The notes below the pieces were generated by a model. The model ran no database searches, was not told where the DNA came from, and saw only the letters and a program-made list of their open reading frames with translations. Below, piece by piece: positions 49,901-63,300 of a DNA stretch of 64,000 nucleotides. How positions within the stretch are numbered: position 1 is the first letter of the stretch; every line of letters starts with the position of its first letter. A program made the translations under genes and the position numbers. This DNA is from Marthasterias glacialis (lineage: Eukaryota; Echinodermata; Asteroidea; Forcipulatida; Asteriidae): contig OU452228.1 of the NCBI GenBank assembly GCA_911728455.2, positions 23,097,950-23,161,949 of the forward strand, given 5' to 3'.

Positions 49901-52900
49901 TTATTGGGATGATGGCGTCAGGTGAATTGGTTTAATACTCAGTACTTTCCCGAGTCCTTTGGAAAAAAATCCTCAGGCATATTTATTCGGGTGGGATTCA
50001 AACCCAGGACCATTGCCATTCTAGAGCAGACGTCATACCACCAGACCACCGAGTTAGCCTGGTAGCTAGAGATTCGTTCAAAGCCTATGTATTGTAGTTC
50101 TTTTCATTTAACAGCTGTTTTGACACAAACTACTTGTTTTCCCTATTTTTAGGACTGGAAGATCAAGGCTTGTACAGAGTAGTTGGTGTCAACTCCAAAG
50201 TCATGAGACTGACTTCTCTATGCCTTGGTTAGTTTCTACTAATAAATTATACCATCATGTAATTTTTCCATTACCTGGTGTGGATTTCACAAAGTGCTAG
50301 GACTAGTCTTATCTCAAGTTAGGACAAGTAACTGGTCCCAACTTATAGTACTAGTCATAAGTTGAAACTAGTTCTAAGTTAGTACTAGTTTTGTGAAATC
50401 CACCCCACATCTGTTTATCGTGACTTCTTCGGACATTCATGTACAGAGATTCAAATTTTCTTTATATGAACAAGTGGAAAATTAATGTTAGGGAAATTAG
50501 GGGCAAAAAAATTAGGGGCAAAAAAAGTAAGGGGCAAATAAAAATTGCTTTTGTTATATCAGACAATTTTTAATTAGGTGGTTCACGAAGAGGGCAATTC
50601 GAAATGATCATTAATTCATTTAATCCCAGAGCTGTGTGCTTGGGCAGCATTATTAGATTCCCCAGAGTGTTTGGGCAACATGATTAGATTCCTCAGGGCT
50701 CTATTTTGGAGCAACATGTTGGCTTCCCAAGGGCCTAATGTTTGGGCAATATAGTTGGATTCCACAGGGCTGTATGTTTGGGCAACATAATTGGATTCCA
50801 CAATGCTCTATGTTTGGGCTAAATGGTTGGGTTCCCCAGGGTTCTGTGTTTGAGCAACAGGGTTGGATTCCTCAGGGGTCTATAGTAATTACATGTTTCT
50901 GACTTCTTTATGATTGATTCTTGCCCTTATGTGAAGCAGACAAGAGGAAACCACAAAATGTCAACCTGTCAGACTCTGGTGAATGGGAGATTAAGACTAT
51001 TACAAGCGCCCTCAAGAACTACTTCAGGTAGGAAAATAAAAAAGGCCTGCACAAGACATTTTATTAAACGCCAGTGGCAAACATGTTCTGAAAAAAATGA
51101 TAAATAAGCATGGATCTCATAGGTGTAGGGCAAAAATACCAATTTAATATTTTTCCATTTCTCTAGTTTTCAGCAAAAAAAGAACAACTTTAAATTACAT
51201 TTGTTAAAATATCATTTGTTAAACAGTAAATTGCAGACCTTTTGCTTAAATTCCACAAGTGGCATTTGGGAGGTTTTTAAACAAACAACTATGTGTTATG
51301 CGTAAATACCGCGAGTGGCACGCGGGAGGTTATCAAATTCATGCATGATTGGTCGGTGAACAACTTAACTGCATAGAAAAAATTTAAATGGTTGACGTGA
51401 ACCACAACCCAAATGGCCCGTAAAGATGGCACATATCGGGAACTAACTCGGCATCTGGTAACTCACAATCACTAAGGGTTTTCTTTGTGTGTGTTTCTTT
51501 GTTATTAGGAACCTACCTGAGCCATTGATGTCATTCAGGCTTCATGATAAATTCATTGCTGCTGCTAGTAAGTAAATCTGTAACAATATCAACAACAACA
51601 ACAACAATAACAACAACAATATCAACAACAATAACAACAACAATAGCAACAGGCATTTGTTAGAGTGCAGCCCTTGTTACTTCCAAACACGATACATGAG
51701 CAGTGAGTTACACACCTCAAAATTTCAGGGGGGGTGGAAGCACAGAAATATTCAGAAAGTATTCATTTTTTCTCTACGAATGTTATTTTTTATTTAATTT
51801 TTTTCCGAGACCAAATTTATCAGCTACTAAATTGTGGACTGTCAATTGCTTTGTTTTTCTTATACATGGTGAGAAATTCTTTAGGCACATTTAAGTCATG
51901 AGTAGAATAGCACTACACACTGTACTTCAAGTGGATTTTAACCCAAGCATAGCCTTGGGGCCGATGAAATCGGCCAAAATTATAATGCATTGTACTGGTT
52001 ACAACACACTACATGACCTTAAAATTAACTTTGTGAAAGTTCAAGTTGGGACCAAAATCAAGTTTGGGATGTCAGCTTTTAACTTGTGTATGCCTTGACT
52101 GAGGCATTATTTCTGGAATTTTTTATTTGCAATTTCTGAAAAGAAAAAAAGTCGTAGTTTACAGCTTAAAATGCATGGCATTACATGTATTTAACACAGG
52201 GCACTGCCAGGGGTAAAGTCACTATATGCTGTTGACTTCAAGGTAAACAAAATGATAATTGTTGTGGATAGGGTTCTGAAAGTAAATTTTTGTTATTCGT
52301 TGCAGAACAAGAAACAAAAACATTAAGAGTGAATGACATCCATGCATTGGTCCATCAGTTGGAGGAGCCCAACTTTGAGATGTTGGATTTCCTTATAGCA
52401 CATTTAAGAAGGTAACTCGACTCATTTCAGACACTGTTGATTTTGTTTCACTCTTTTGTTTTGATCTTTTCAGAAATGTTAACAGCATTTATTTTTTGTA
52501 AAAAAAAAAAACTCACTTTGTGAGATACCTGTGGAAGAGGGACGTTATCTATTAAACATTGATGACTTGGTCCGTCTTTCAGCTGTTCTCTCTGTAACTC
52601 TGAGTCCGGGTCTTGACACCTGTGTCCTTAAGCAAGACACTTAACCATTATTGCTTTGTCCTTCGGATGGGACGTAAGGCCATTGGTCCCATGTGTTGTG
52701 TGATGCACGTAAAAGAACCCATTTACACTTATTGCAAGAGAAGGGGTTTGCCCCGATGTTTCTGGCACTGGCTGGCGAATGCACTGCAGCCCCTTGTAAA
52801 CCATTACAGGGTGCTACATAAATGGCTCTCAAGAGACTCAAAAACCTGCCTTAAAAATAATATGATAAGCACCTTGAGTACCTAATTGTTGGTAGATACG

Positions 52901-54270
52901 TGCACTAAGTAAGACTCTGGTGTTATTATTATTATTGTTATTAACTGAAACCATAGTTGTCCACTTTTATAATCTGTGCTATCATTTTACCCACGCTAAC
53001 TAATTTAATCCACCCATTCTCCAAACCACTTCTTTTGTCATCTATTGCATCATTCAAACCTGTAACACTTGTTACATTTCATTATCCCTTCTCTGGTCTT
53101 CACCCCCCCCCCCCTCCATCCCTCCTCAACCTTCCCCCGTTTCCTTAAATCATTTCATACCTTCTTATCCACTCCAACTGCCGGTAAAAACTGCTTCCTT
53201 GATCCGCTATGACACTTGTTATATTTCATTATCTCGTTTCTTCCCTCCCCTCTCCAATCCTTCCTCCCTCCTCAACCTACACCCATTTCCCTAAATCCAT
53301 TCCTGCATTCTCATTCACGCCAACCGCCCGTAATGTCTCCACCCTTGATCCACTGTGTTGTTCAATCCTGTGACACTTGTTATATTTCATTATCTCATTT
53401 CTTCCCACCCCTCCCCTCTCCAATCATCCCTCCCTCCTTCCTCAACCTACCCCCGTTTCCCTCAATCCATTCCTGTCTTCTCGTCCACTCCAACCGCCCA
53501 TCATAACTCTTCCCTTGATCCACTCTATTATTCAAACCTGTGACACTTGTTATATTTCATTATCTCTTTTCTTCCCTCACCTCTCCAATCCCCCCTCCCT
53601 CCTCAACCTACCCCCATTTTCCTTCGTTCCCGTCTTCTCATCCACTCCAACCGCCCATCAAAACTCCTCCCTTGATCCACTCTATTATTCAAACCTATGA
53701 CCCTTGTTACACTTAATAATCCTGTCTGCCGTGTTGCCATTCCCCTCTCTTTCCCAACCCTCCTTCCCACCCTGTTTCTCATCTACTCCCACCACCGCTA
53801 TTCATTTCCCCCTTCCTCCCCCCCAACCAGGGTCGCTGATCAGGCAGATAAGAACCTGATGACAGTAACCAACCTTGGAGTGTGCTTCGGGCCGACACTG
53901 ATGCGTCCAGAGGAGGAGACCATGAAAGCCATCATGGACATCAAGTTCTCTAATATCGTCATTGAGATTCTTATAAGGCACTATCAGAAGGTTAGTCGGA
54001 CAGGGCTCGGATCTCACAAAGCACCAAGAGTCATCTTAAAATGAGTTTTCAATATTTCCATAGTGATTCGTAGTGTGACATCACACTTTGCCAAGCAAGT
54101 AAGGCTGAAGCACAGTTAAGATCAATCTTAGCTTATGTGAAATCGGCACCAAGACACTTTGAGATTTGAGACAAGTTTCATAAAGCTTATAAAGTAGTTG
54201 TTTCTGCTATTGACCCTTGCACTAACGTCACACACGGCAACTGCTGCCATGCTACCCATTTTGGGAATAC

Positions 54271-54304
<34 letters not shown>

Positions 54305-57300
54305 ATATTATTATTGTTATACATGTATTGTGTAAATGCCGCTTTGCCTTAAGTACACACTACACCGTATAACACACGGGACATTGACTGCCAAAGATGG
54401 CACAACCAAGATCATTGTGATAATGACGTCATGTGAATTGGGTCAGTAAGGAGCACCCATAAACAATGCTCATTGTAAGCAAAGCAGAAGGCATGCTACA
54501 CTCTTGGTCGTTAGGCCTCCCCCCGGCCCCTGATCAATATTGACTCTCCTTGCACAGTCTGCGCTCCAGTTCGGATGAGCAACATTAAATGGGGGAGCGT
54601 GGGGGGTGGGGGAGGGGTATTATTATTTTCTGTCACAGTGACCCAAGCATTTTGGCCGGGATTGTAGCTTGCCGGCGGTTCTTGTAAACAGATGAGTGAC
54701 ACAACACTGCCAATCCATTGTGAATTCAGACACTCAATGTCAAACCTTCTTGATTGTTTATGAAATACACTTTTTGATTATGCACAATTTTTCTGCTAGT
54801 TGAAACCACAGTAGAAAACGTCTTTATGAAATTGGGCATTGGTTTACCTTCATATTGCTGCTAAGCAGACAGTACTGCTTTGAAAGTTTCTTTGCTACGC
54901 AAAAAATGAGTGCGGTACTAGTCAGAACAATTTAAACTTTATAATATTTTTGCAGGTAACTTTTTTCTGCTAACAAAGATTTTGATTTTTTCTTTTATTC
55001 TTTTATTTGTCCAAATTGTTAAAATTAAAATTAGAATTGTATTGTATTCACAGACTTCTATTAGATGAGATTGTGTATTCATAATTTCTTATTTCAATGT
55101 GTTGTAGATATTCAAATCCAACCCAGACAGCGGTGGAGGATCTCAGTTCCGTAACGTTGCCCCGTCCTCGGCCTCCATGCTCTCCAATTCATCCGCCTCA
55201 TCAGTGTCCAGTGTGTCCTCAACCCAGATGTCACCAAGAAACGGAAAGCAGCTGCCACAGACGCCAAAGACAGACCCGATGTCCACCCAGCGCTACATCC
55301 CGCACTCGCAGACGCCCTCTACAGGGAGGGACCAGTCGCCGAGACGAACAGGTGAGAAAGTCGTCCCTCCTCCACGACCCCTTCTTCCTCCCTCCCCCAA
55401 GATATTCACCACAGGTAATAGCACAGGAGGCCGCAAGGCTTCGCTTACTCTCCCGCCCACCTCGCCAACGGTAAGTGAGCTGAGAGGAAAGTTTGAATAC
55501 AAGAGAAAGAGCGTAGATGATGAATCCCTCGATTACGTAGACATGACAGCTTCAGTGATCAAACGGCCAGGTAGGTCGTCCAAGAGTAGGGCAGTGAGCT
55601 GTCCACCCGAGATGACGGATACGAGTCCAGGTAAAAAATCTGGGAATGGGAGCAAACCACCGCTGAATAAGAAACCTAACTTTCTCATCATGGGTAAAAC
55701 TTTTCCAGGGAGGGAAGTGTCAAGAGTTTCATCACCAGATGATGATGAAGATTACGTTGTCATGAACGTGAAAGATTTGGAAGGAGTAGAGGAATACATG
55801 TTGAAAAGTTCAGACATGCCTAGTAAGGGTGTAACCACGGGGGGTGGCATTGCAAAAGCCCTTCAAATGGGTACTCATGGGGTAATTGGGATAGGGACGG
55901 GAGTTGCCCCTCGGGTCGACAATAGACCAAACCCATCCACTGAGAAAGAAAACGGAGATGGAAAATCTAACCCACTGGATCAGGGGGTTAAAGACAGCAC
56001 CAAGAAACAGGCAAACGGTAGCCAGGGAACACCGGTAGAGAAAGGAGATGGGGAAGTTTTGAGCCAAGCTAAGGTGTCGGGAGTGCAGGACCAGGGGGCT
56101 TCTTCTCAAAGAAATGAAAATTCCTCCTCATCTGAGCTTACTTTCCTTAAACGGAGGGATGGCAAAAGGATGGTGCCTCCTGTCCTATCAAGGGTCCCAG
56201 GTGCATTTTTCACAGATAAAACAGATGTTTAAAAACTTCTTTTTTTTTCTCCCTTCAAAATCTATTAATACTTTCTTGAGAACAGTCGGCCCATATTTGA
56301 ACAGTCATGGGATGTTTCTAAACATTTTGATAACGAATCAGAGTTTCTATTTGACTTCAAAAAAAGTTATCACAAATTTTGGGTTAGTTAATCCTTTCAT
56401 TTTTTTTTTTTTTTTTTTTGAAGGACTCTTTCATTCCATTCTCGCCAACCCACTTTAAAAAAAAACTATTTTCACTCCAGTTTCATCCCACCTTTTGATT
56501 TATTCCTGTATCTTGAATGTTCTTTTCTTGATGTGTTCACTCCCCACTTTTTGATATTGTCGGGGGGTGGGGGGTTGGAGTGGGCTTGTTTTCACTTGTC
56601 TGCATCCTTGGATATGTGTGTTGTTTGCCCATTGTCTTTCCAATTCATACCTCTGACCAAAAGTTAATTTTTTTAGATCTAAATTCAAGCTTAAATTACA
56701 CAAGTTCACGTCGAGCTAAAGATTTAAAACTTTTCATATTCTAAAAGTATCCAGAAAACGTTTGCTTAACGGGAGCACTGGAATGTGCACTTTTATCAAC
56801 AGTCACAGAATTGTTCCCTTGGGCAAGCTTACAACGTTGTAGTTTTGTCACTGTTTGTTTATCATGTATTACATATTTGGAGTGTGATAGTTTGTGCCTT
56901 GCTGTGCATTGTACTTGTTTATTTTTTTTAATTCTTTCTTGGTTGAAGTAACTTGGTGTATTTGCTATGCAGTTCTTGTTGGAGTCACGTTGTATGCTAT
57001 TGGAACCTGCATGGTTTGTAGAGACTTATCTTTGAAAAATATTCCTCAAGATTGAGAAGGACTTATTACCGAGATTAACCAGTTGTCGCCGGGATTCTTT
57101 TAGTTTTTTCCTCCCCCCCCCCCCTGGCGGGGTTATTTTGTCGACATTGCCGGAATTGTTTTCCTTTGAGAGTACCGCTGGCACAAAGAAACCCTGACTT
57201 GACAGGAGAACAAAGAGTCTCTTTAATGCACCATGTATTTTATTTTCTCAACCGAGAAAATGCCAAATTTATGCGGCGTGAATTGCAAAACATCGGCCGT

Positions 57301-60300
57301 TACCTACTGTGTAGGATTAGTACTAAACCCAAAACCATGGCTTGATTCCCGGCTCACACTAACTTACCTCAATTGAGCCGAAATACAATCAATAAGCAAT
57401 ATTGGAAGCTTCTCCATGTCTCGTAATCTTTTAACAAAAGGACAAAGGTCTGGAATTGGGGATTACACAAAAACCAACTCTCAACTGGCCAGAAAACAGC
57501 GAAATATTTAAGACCATGAATTTAGGCGGCGTGTGCGTGGTCCGTGCATGCAAAGCAGTGGAAAGTCTGGGCGACCTTTGCTCTAGGTATTCCGATTTTA
57601 CACAATGGCATCTTTACACCACTTCCGTTTCCAGGCAGGGAAAACATTTGCGTATGCACTGGTCATCCGGCGTTAACTGGTTAAAGACATACATATTTCA
57701 TTTTTTTGTGATATCCCATTATATGTTATAAATTTATAACGTTTGAAAAGACAAATTTATATTTATTCGGCCGTGTGTACTCCATTTATTATTTAAGTTA
57801 CTTTTTTTTACAAAGGCAAATCAAATTACCTTTAGTTAAACTTCAGTTCTTGCCTGTTACATGCATTTTGGTATGTTATTTATATTTCTTTAGCTAAGTA
57901 TATTTAGTAACAATTAAACAAGAAAATATAGTCACAAACTATTGTTTATTTTAACCAAAAAAAGCTGTTACAGAATCCTAGTTTACATGTTTTGTTATGT
58001 TCTGTTTTTAAAGCAACCGTTTAGTTCTTGCCGATAAATCCTTGCGAGGAAATGCACCTGTATTTATAGTAACTGTATCTGATCTAGTCCCAGAAAAAAA
58101 AATGAAAAAAATAAACCACAGACCCTCTTTTTCCAAAATAATTTTGTATGGTGGAGATACAATCTAGTAAGGTTGGCGGTAGCACCATATACATGAGTAG
58201 GGTTTGAAACTTTGCATGATGGAGATACAGTCATGTAAAATGTACATGGAATCGCTTAATGAGTTGTGGTTCTGAAAAGAACCGGTGGTGTAGCCACTCA
58301 AAGTTTCGTTCAGTATGCTTTGATCGTCTATAGGAGAAAGCCGGACTCTGATGATTCAGGCTGGCTATGAGGATTACAGTGTACAACACGCAGCATCAGA
58401 TTCCACCTTTCTCCTGAAGATGATCACAGCGCATAGCATATTACCGATCAAAGCGTTGAGTTGTTACACGGCCTGCTCTCTTTAGAACCCCAACAACTCA
58501 CAAGAGACGTGTTACCACAAACCTTACAAGATTTCTCCAAATTAAAATTATTCCCAAACTTGATGCGGAAAGAGTTTTCAGCATGATATGCAACACCAAA
58601 AAAGTATCATATTTAACTCTTTAGAAACCACAGGGGGGCCACAAACGGCGAGTACCAAAATGCCCTAGTGGCAACAAACAGCCGCAAGATTTGATCTACT
58701 TCCTGGACACTCGACCTAAAAGTACAACTGACCTAAAGTCAAAACTTATTCTGAATGGACTATGGATCGATCCATTAAGCTCTGCCCCTTAATGCATTGA
58801 CCAATCGCAACTAAGAACACGAGCCACAAAAGTTTGTCATGTTAGAATCCCATGACAAAATGTAAACAAGTGTCACTAATCATTGGATTGCTACGTTGCA
58901 ACTTTTATATTGCGCGGGGCAGAGCAAGATGTGTCATATGTGCTACTTAAGGGAGCACCGTTAAGTAGACATTTGCTATGGCGGCAAGACTTATTGGATC
59001 GTGTCTATACCCATTGTTACCCTTGTTGACTTCATTTCTAAAATGAAACAAAATTTCTGTCAACATTTGTCCAGGCATTTACAAACAAACAAGTAATTTA
59101 AAAAATTATCCAAAACAGTCATGTCCGAGCTTACATGTACGTTGATGATTATACAAACACGCATGAGCTCTAACTGGTTGAGACAGAACTTACATAGTGT
59201 TATTGCACTCGATTTCTGACAGTTTTGCATCACCTTCACTCCATCATTTCTACTGCACTCAAGTGGCATTCTCACAGAATCACTTCACCTTAAAATGTGA
59301 ACGGACAAATATCTCTTATTTCAACTGTCGGGTTCAGTCAGCTTTCTTGCCTGTTCTTGCTCGTCAAGTGTCGTTGATTGTTGACTCTTTTTTTTGTCTC
59401 TTTAGTCACTCCAGTTTTATCATGGTTCTCATGTTCTTGCCATCCACATGTCCATCTTTCCCCAATTTTATTCTCTCTTTTTTTCCAGTATGATTAAAAA
59501 CTTCTGTGGTAATTTTTTTTTCAAAAGGAATTGGAAACTATTTTTTCAAAAGGATTTCAATCTTAAGCGATAGAACATTTTAAAAAGGTTCTTCAAGAAC
59601 TAGTTTTGAAAATCTGAAGCGATAGAACATTTTAAAAGGTTTTCAAAAACTAATGTTTTTAGACCTAAAGCAATAGAACATTCTTAAAAGGTTTTTCAAG
59701 AACTATTTTTTAAAATCTAAAGCGATAGATATTTTTTAAAAGGTTCTTCAAGAACTAAGTTTTTTAAATCTAAAGCCATCAAACATTTTAAGAGGTTCTC
59801 AAGAACTAAGTTTTTAAAATCTGAAGCGATAAAACATTTTTAATAGGTTCTCAAGAACTAACATTTTTAGATCTAAAACGATCACACATTTTTAAAAGGT
59901 TCGCAAGAATTAATTTAAAAAAATCTATGGCGATGATACAAGTCAGGATATCTTTCCGTCAAGTCGTTATGAGAATGTTTGAAACTATCCTATCTTCAAG
60001 CACCTCAAGTCTTAAGGAAAAGTATGATTAAAGAACTCACTTCTGTGGTCAACATAAACAAATAAATAAATAAACAAAATCAAAATGCAATCCATTTTTT
60101 AAGAAGGTTCTCAAGAGCTCTAGTTTTTAGATCTAAAGCAAAAGAACATTTAAAAAAAGGTCTCAAGGACTAATTTTTTAAAATCTAAAGTGATAGAACA
60201 TTTTAAAGAGGTTCTCTCAAGAACTAATGTTTTTTTTTTTTTTAATCTAAGGCGAAGAAACAAGTCAGGATATCTTTCCGTCAAATCGTTATTAAAATGT

Positions 60301-63300
60301 TAGAAACAATCCCATCAACAAGCATCCCATGTTTTTAGGGAAAACATTTAAAAACATTAAGTTTTTTAAATGATGGAATACTTTGGTGCTTCATTACCCA
60401 AAAAAGAGAGTTGTACTTCAGCGATATTCCCCAAATTCTAGGAAGCTGTCTGGCCCCCCAGCCCGATGAAAGCCCTCTAGGGATTTGGGCTCTATAATTT
60501 TTCAATCTTTAATATTAATGTGGAGAAATGAAAATCCCATGTGCAGGCTTTGCACATATCAAAACTTGATTATGTGAGGTAGAGACACTGGACTGATGGT
60601 GATGCCGAAAATCGTTACTGTTTAAAGCAATAACAACTCTTTTATTTAAAAGACAAAGCGTAGTCCTGTGTTTAAAACATTTCATGGACACATTGTTGAG
60701 AATGATCTGCGTTGCATAACTGACACGTGAGATGCGTATATATGCAAATGATTACCCAGACAGCTATGTGCTCAGTTCAATAAGTGACGTTCGACATTCT
60801 CAACGCACCTAAAAAGTTACCCTTGACCTCCGGGCTTAATTTCGCACAGTGTAAAGGCAGACAAGGCCACCCTTAGCTGGCAGTCTAGCCCACATAGCTT
60901 CTCACCACGAACCAGACTAACTTGCAAGCAGACGACTAATGCTGTAAGCGCCGTCCAAAACGTTGTACAAAGAATGATAACACCCCTTGCAAAGATTTTG
61001 CTTTGTGACTGGATTAGAGCACGTCACATACTATGATTTACTTTTACTAGAAAGCCGCGCAAGCACGACGTACTGTACCCATAGCAACCAATGTACCATG
61101 CCATGGCAACCAATATACTATACCCCCAGGGACCAGTGTATTATATTCCTGCAGCAATGGCAGCTTCTTGATACCTAGACATCTGCGTTAGTGTATCGTA
61201 TGGGGTGTTATAAAACAAACATTGACTGCTTTTAATCATGCTATCGTTAAAACTAAGACTCCCTCGGTGACCTCCAAACTGTTCTTCCTTTGGCTTCGCC
61301 TCCGGAAAATAAATGCTCCGGGGATCAGCTCGGAACTTATAGTTTTAACCATAGTACTCGAAGCAGTCAATATTTGTATACTACTCTTATCCCGTAGTAG
61401 TTATCCTACTAAGGTAACAGAAAAGAATTAGCTTAGCAGTAAAGATACTTTTGGTAATAGGGTCTTATATCGATAAAGTAAGCACAATTTGATGTACATT
61501 ATCGCACATATTCTCTACAACTAAAAGCATATAGTCAAGAAAAATTTTCCCACATTTGAAGCATCAGTTACTATGACTAACGCTGATTTGTGTAGTAACA
61601 TTGTATAGATTCAGTGCAAAAGCCAGGCTCATTCGCATTGTTATTCTGAATACAAAAATTTCCAGACAGTATTCCCTGCAATGAATATTTCGTCAGTCCA
61701 ATAATTATGCAAACAGATCAAATGTATATAATTTGTAAAAAAAAAATAAATAGTACAAACCTTGCCCAGGTTGGACTCCTCTGTTGCATACAACACAATG
61801 GAATGGAATGAAGACGGGGAGTCTAACGTGGGCTTTTACAAAAATACCCTTTCTCTTGAATAGATGTATCAAATAGAAGCTTTAATAATAATATTATCCT
61901 TGATATATTTGATAAATCGCAAATATTGGCTTAGATGAATTGTATCCAAACAATGTTATATTTGTAGAAGTATTTTTCGATGGAGGAGCTTGTAGTGCAC
62001 CACTCTGCATCTTCTGATGATGTAAATTTCTCGTAGTGAGCATGCGGTGTTGGTATTTATGCATGTCTTTGCATTTGGTGGCCAGCATGGATCGTTTTTT
62101 ATGCATGCAGGGAGTTGCTATGTCCTGCCTGTGACTGTTTTTTGTGAATGCAATAAAGAGTTTCTCGGGTAAATCAGAAAGCAGATGTGTGTTTTTGTGA
62201 TGTGTTGTGTTCTTGTTTGAAGTATTTCCTTTTCTGTGTTGAGATTGTTTGAGAATAGTTGATCATTTTATGAGAATTTTAATTCCGATCATCCCACTCT
62301 TCCCCCGGTTTACCAGATTTTAAAATCAACTCTTTAATTTCTTGTGTACAGGATGAAAGATCAACAGTAGTAAACAACGAATATCAGACGGGTTAAAAAA
62401 AAAATTATTTACAAAAATGAATAAGTAGGTACATTTTGTCATTATTTATTTCACAATTTTATAGAGTGAAACGAGTGATAAAAAGGATAGCCGTTTGCAA
62501 GTTGGGAAAAGGACATTTTTTATGGGTGTGATTTTTGAAGAAGGCGTTGGAGGGGGAGGAAGCCTGTTCCCCAAGTGCTCTCATCCAAGGACATGAAACT
62601 GTCGGACGTTGCTCTGGGCTTTATTTTTGTTCAGTTCCTTTGCGATGCATTAATAACATCTGGAGAATTTTCCCAAGGCATTTCTTGCAGGAGGTACTTC
62701 AGACGAGATGGATTATATTAATGGTTGACCCAAGAGAGACTCCGTGGTGAAACTGACGCTGAATTGAATACAGCTATGTTCAGTTGTAATATTTGTAAAA
62801 AAAACTCGGGCGGCTTTTTCTTACTATCAAATTTACATCAAAGCATCTTGTTGAGTTTGCTCATAATTTATTTTATTTTTTTTTTTTGCAGGAATAACTT
62901 AATTTTTTGTTTTATTTGTGTTTCTGTTCCCATTTTGTTATGTTTTTTTATTTTTGTCATTCTCATTGACATTCTCTTTGTTCAGTTGTCCATGTCCATC
63001 TTCCAATTTCATATCGAAAATCAAAATGGTCCAGAATTAATATTCAGGGCATTTAACATTTTGTTGTTTTGTTGAGAAGTGCAACTTTTATTTGTGTCTA
63101 TGTGTTTTTTTTCTTTGTTTTTTTTATAGTTTTGTGTTGTGCTATGATTTACAGTTTACACTCGCACAAATACAAACTTATGGCCGGGTAAAAACTCTTC
63201 ATATCCCAATTAACACATTATCGCAAAACCCGAAACTCAAAAGTTCTTTCCAAAAATGTTTGATGAAATGTTTTCCCTGGAAACCACACTGTGTCTGAAT

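Larger units (their letters stand above)
53991..55107 (+). other. Intron S-T (1.1 kb)
   Basis: Almost entirely repeats: a TTTCACAAAG-family element (54003-54151), a copy of the ATTGACCC repeat (54213-54440) interrupted by (TTA)n at 54269-54318, a GGCGGTTCTTG repeat (54665-54850) and a diverged GGGCCC-family MITE (54835-54985). Confidence 0.7.

Noticed and set aside
53216-53700. Overlapping Pro/Leu/Ser frames
   Set aside because: All lie in the CT-rich minisatellite and repeat its unit.
58430-58490. Hammerhead ribozyme suggested by CTGAAGA ... GATCAAAG / CGAAAC
   Set aside because: The core resembles CUGANGA and GAAA, but an extra base separates it from stem II and the third stem and cleavage site cannot be placed. 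A covariance-model search would decide; I do not claim it.
59530-60260. CRISPR-like array
   Set aside because: Direct repeats are degenerate and contiguous without unique spacers; this is a eukaryotic minisatellite.
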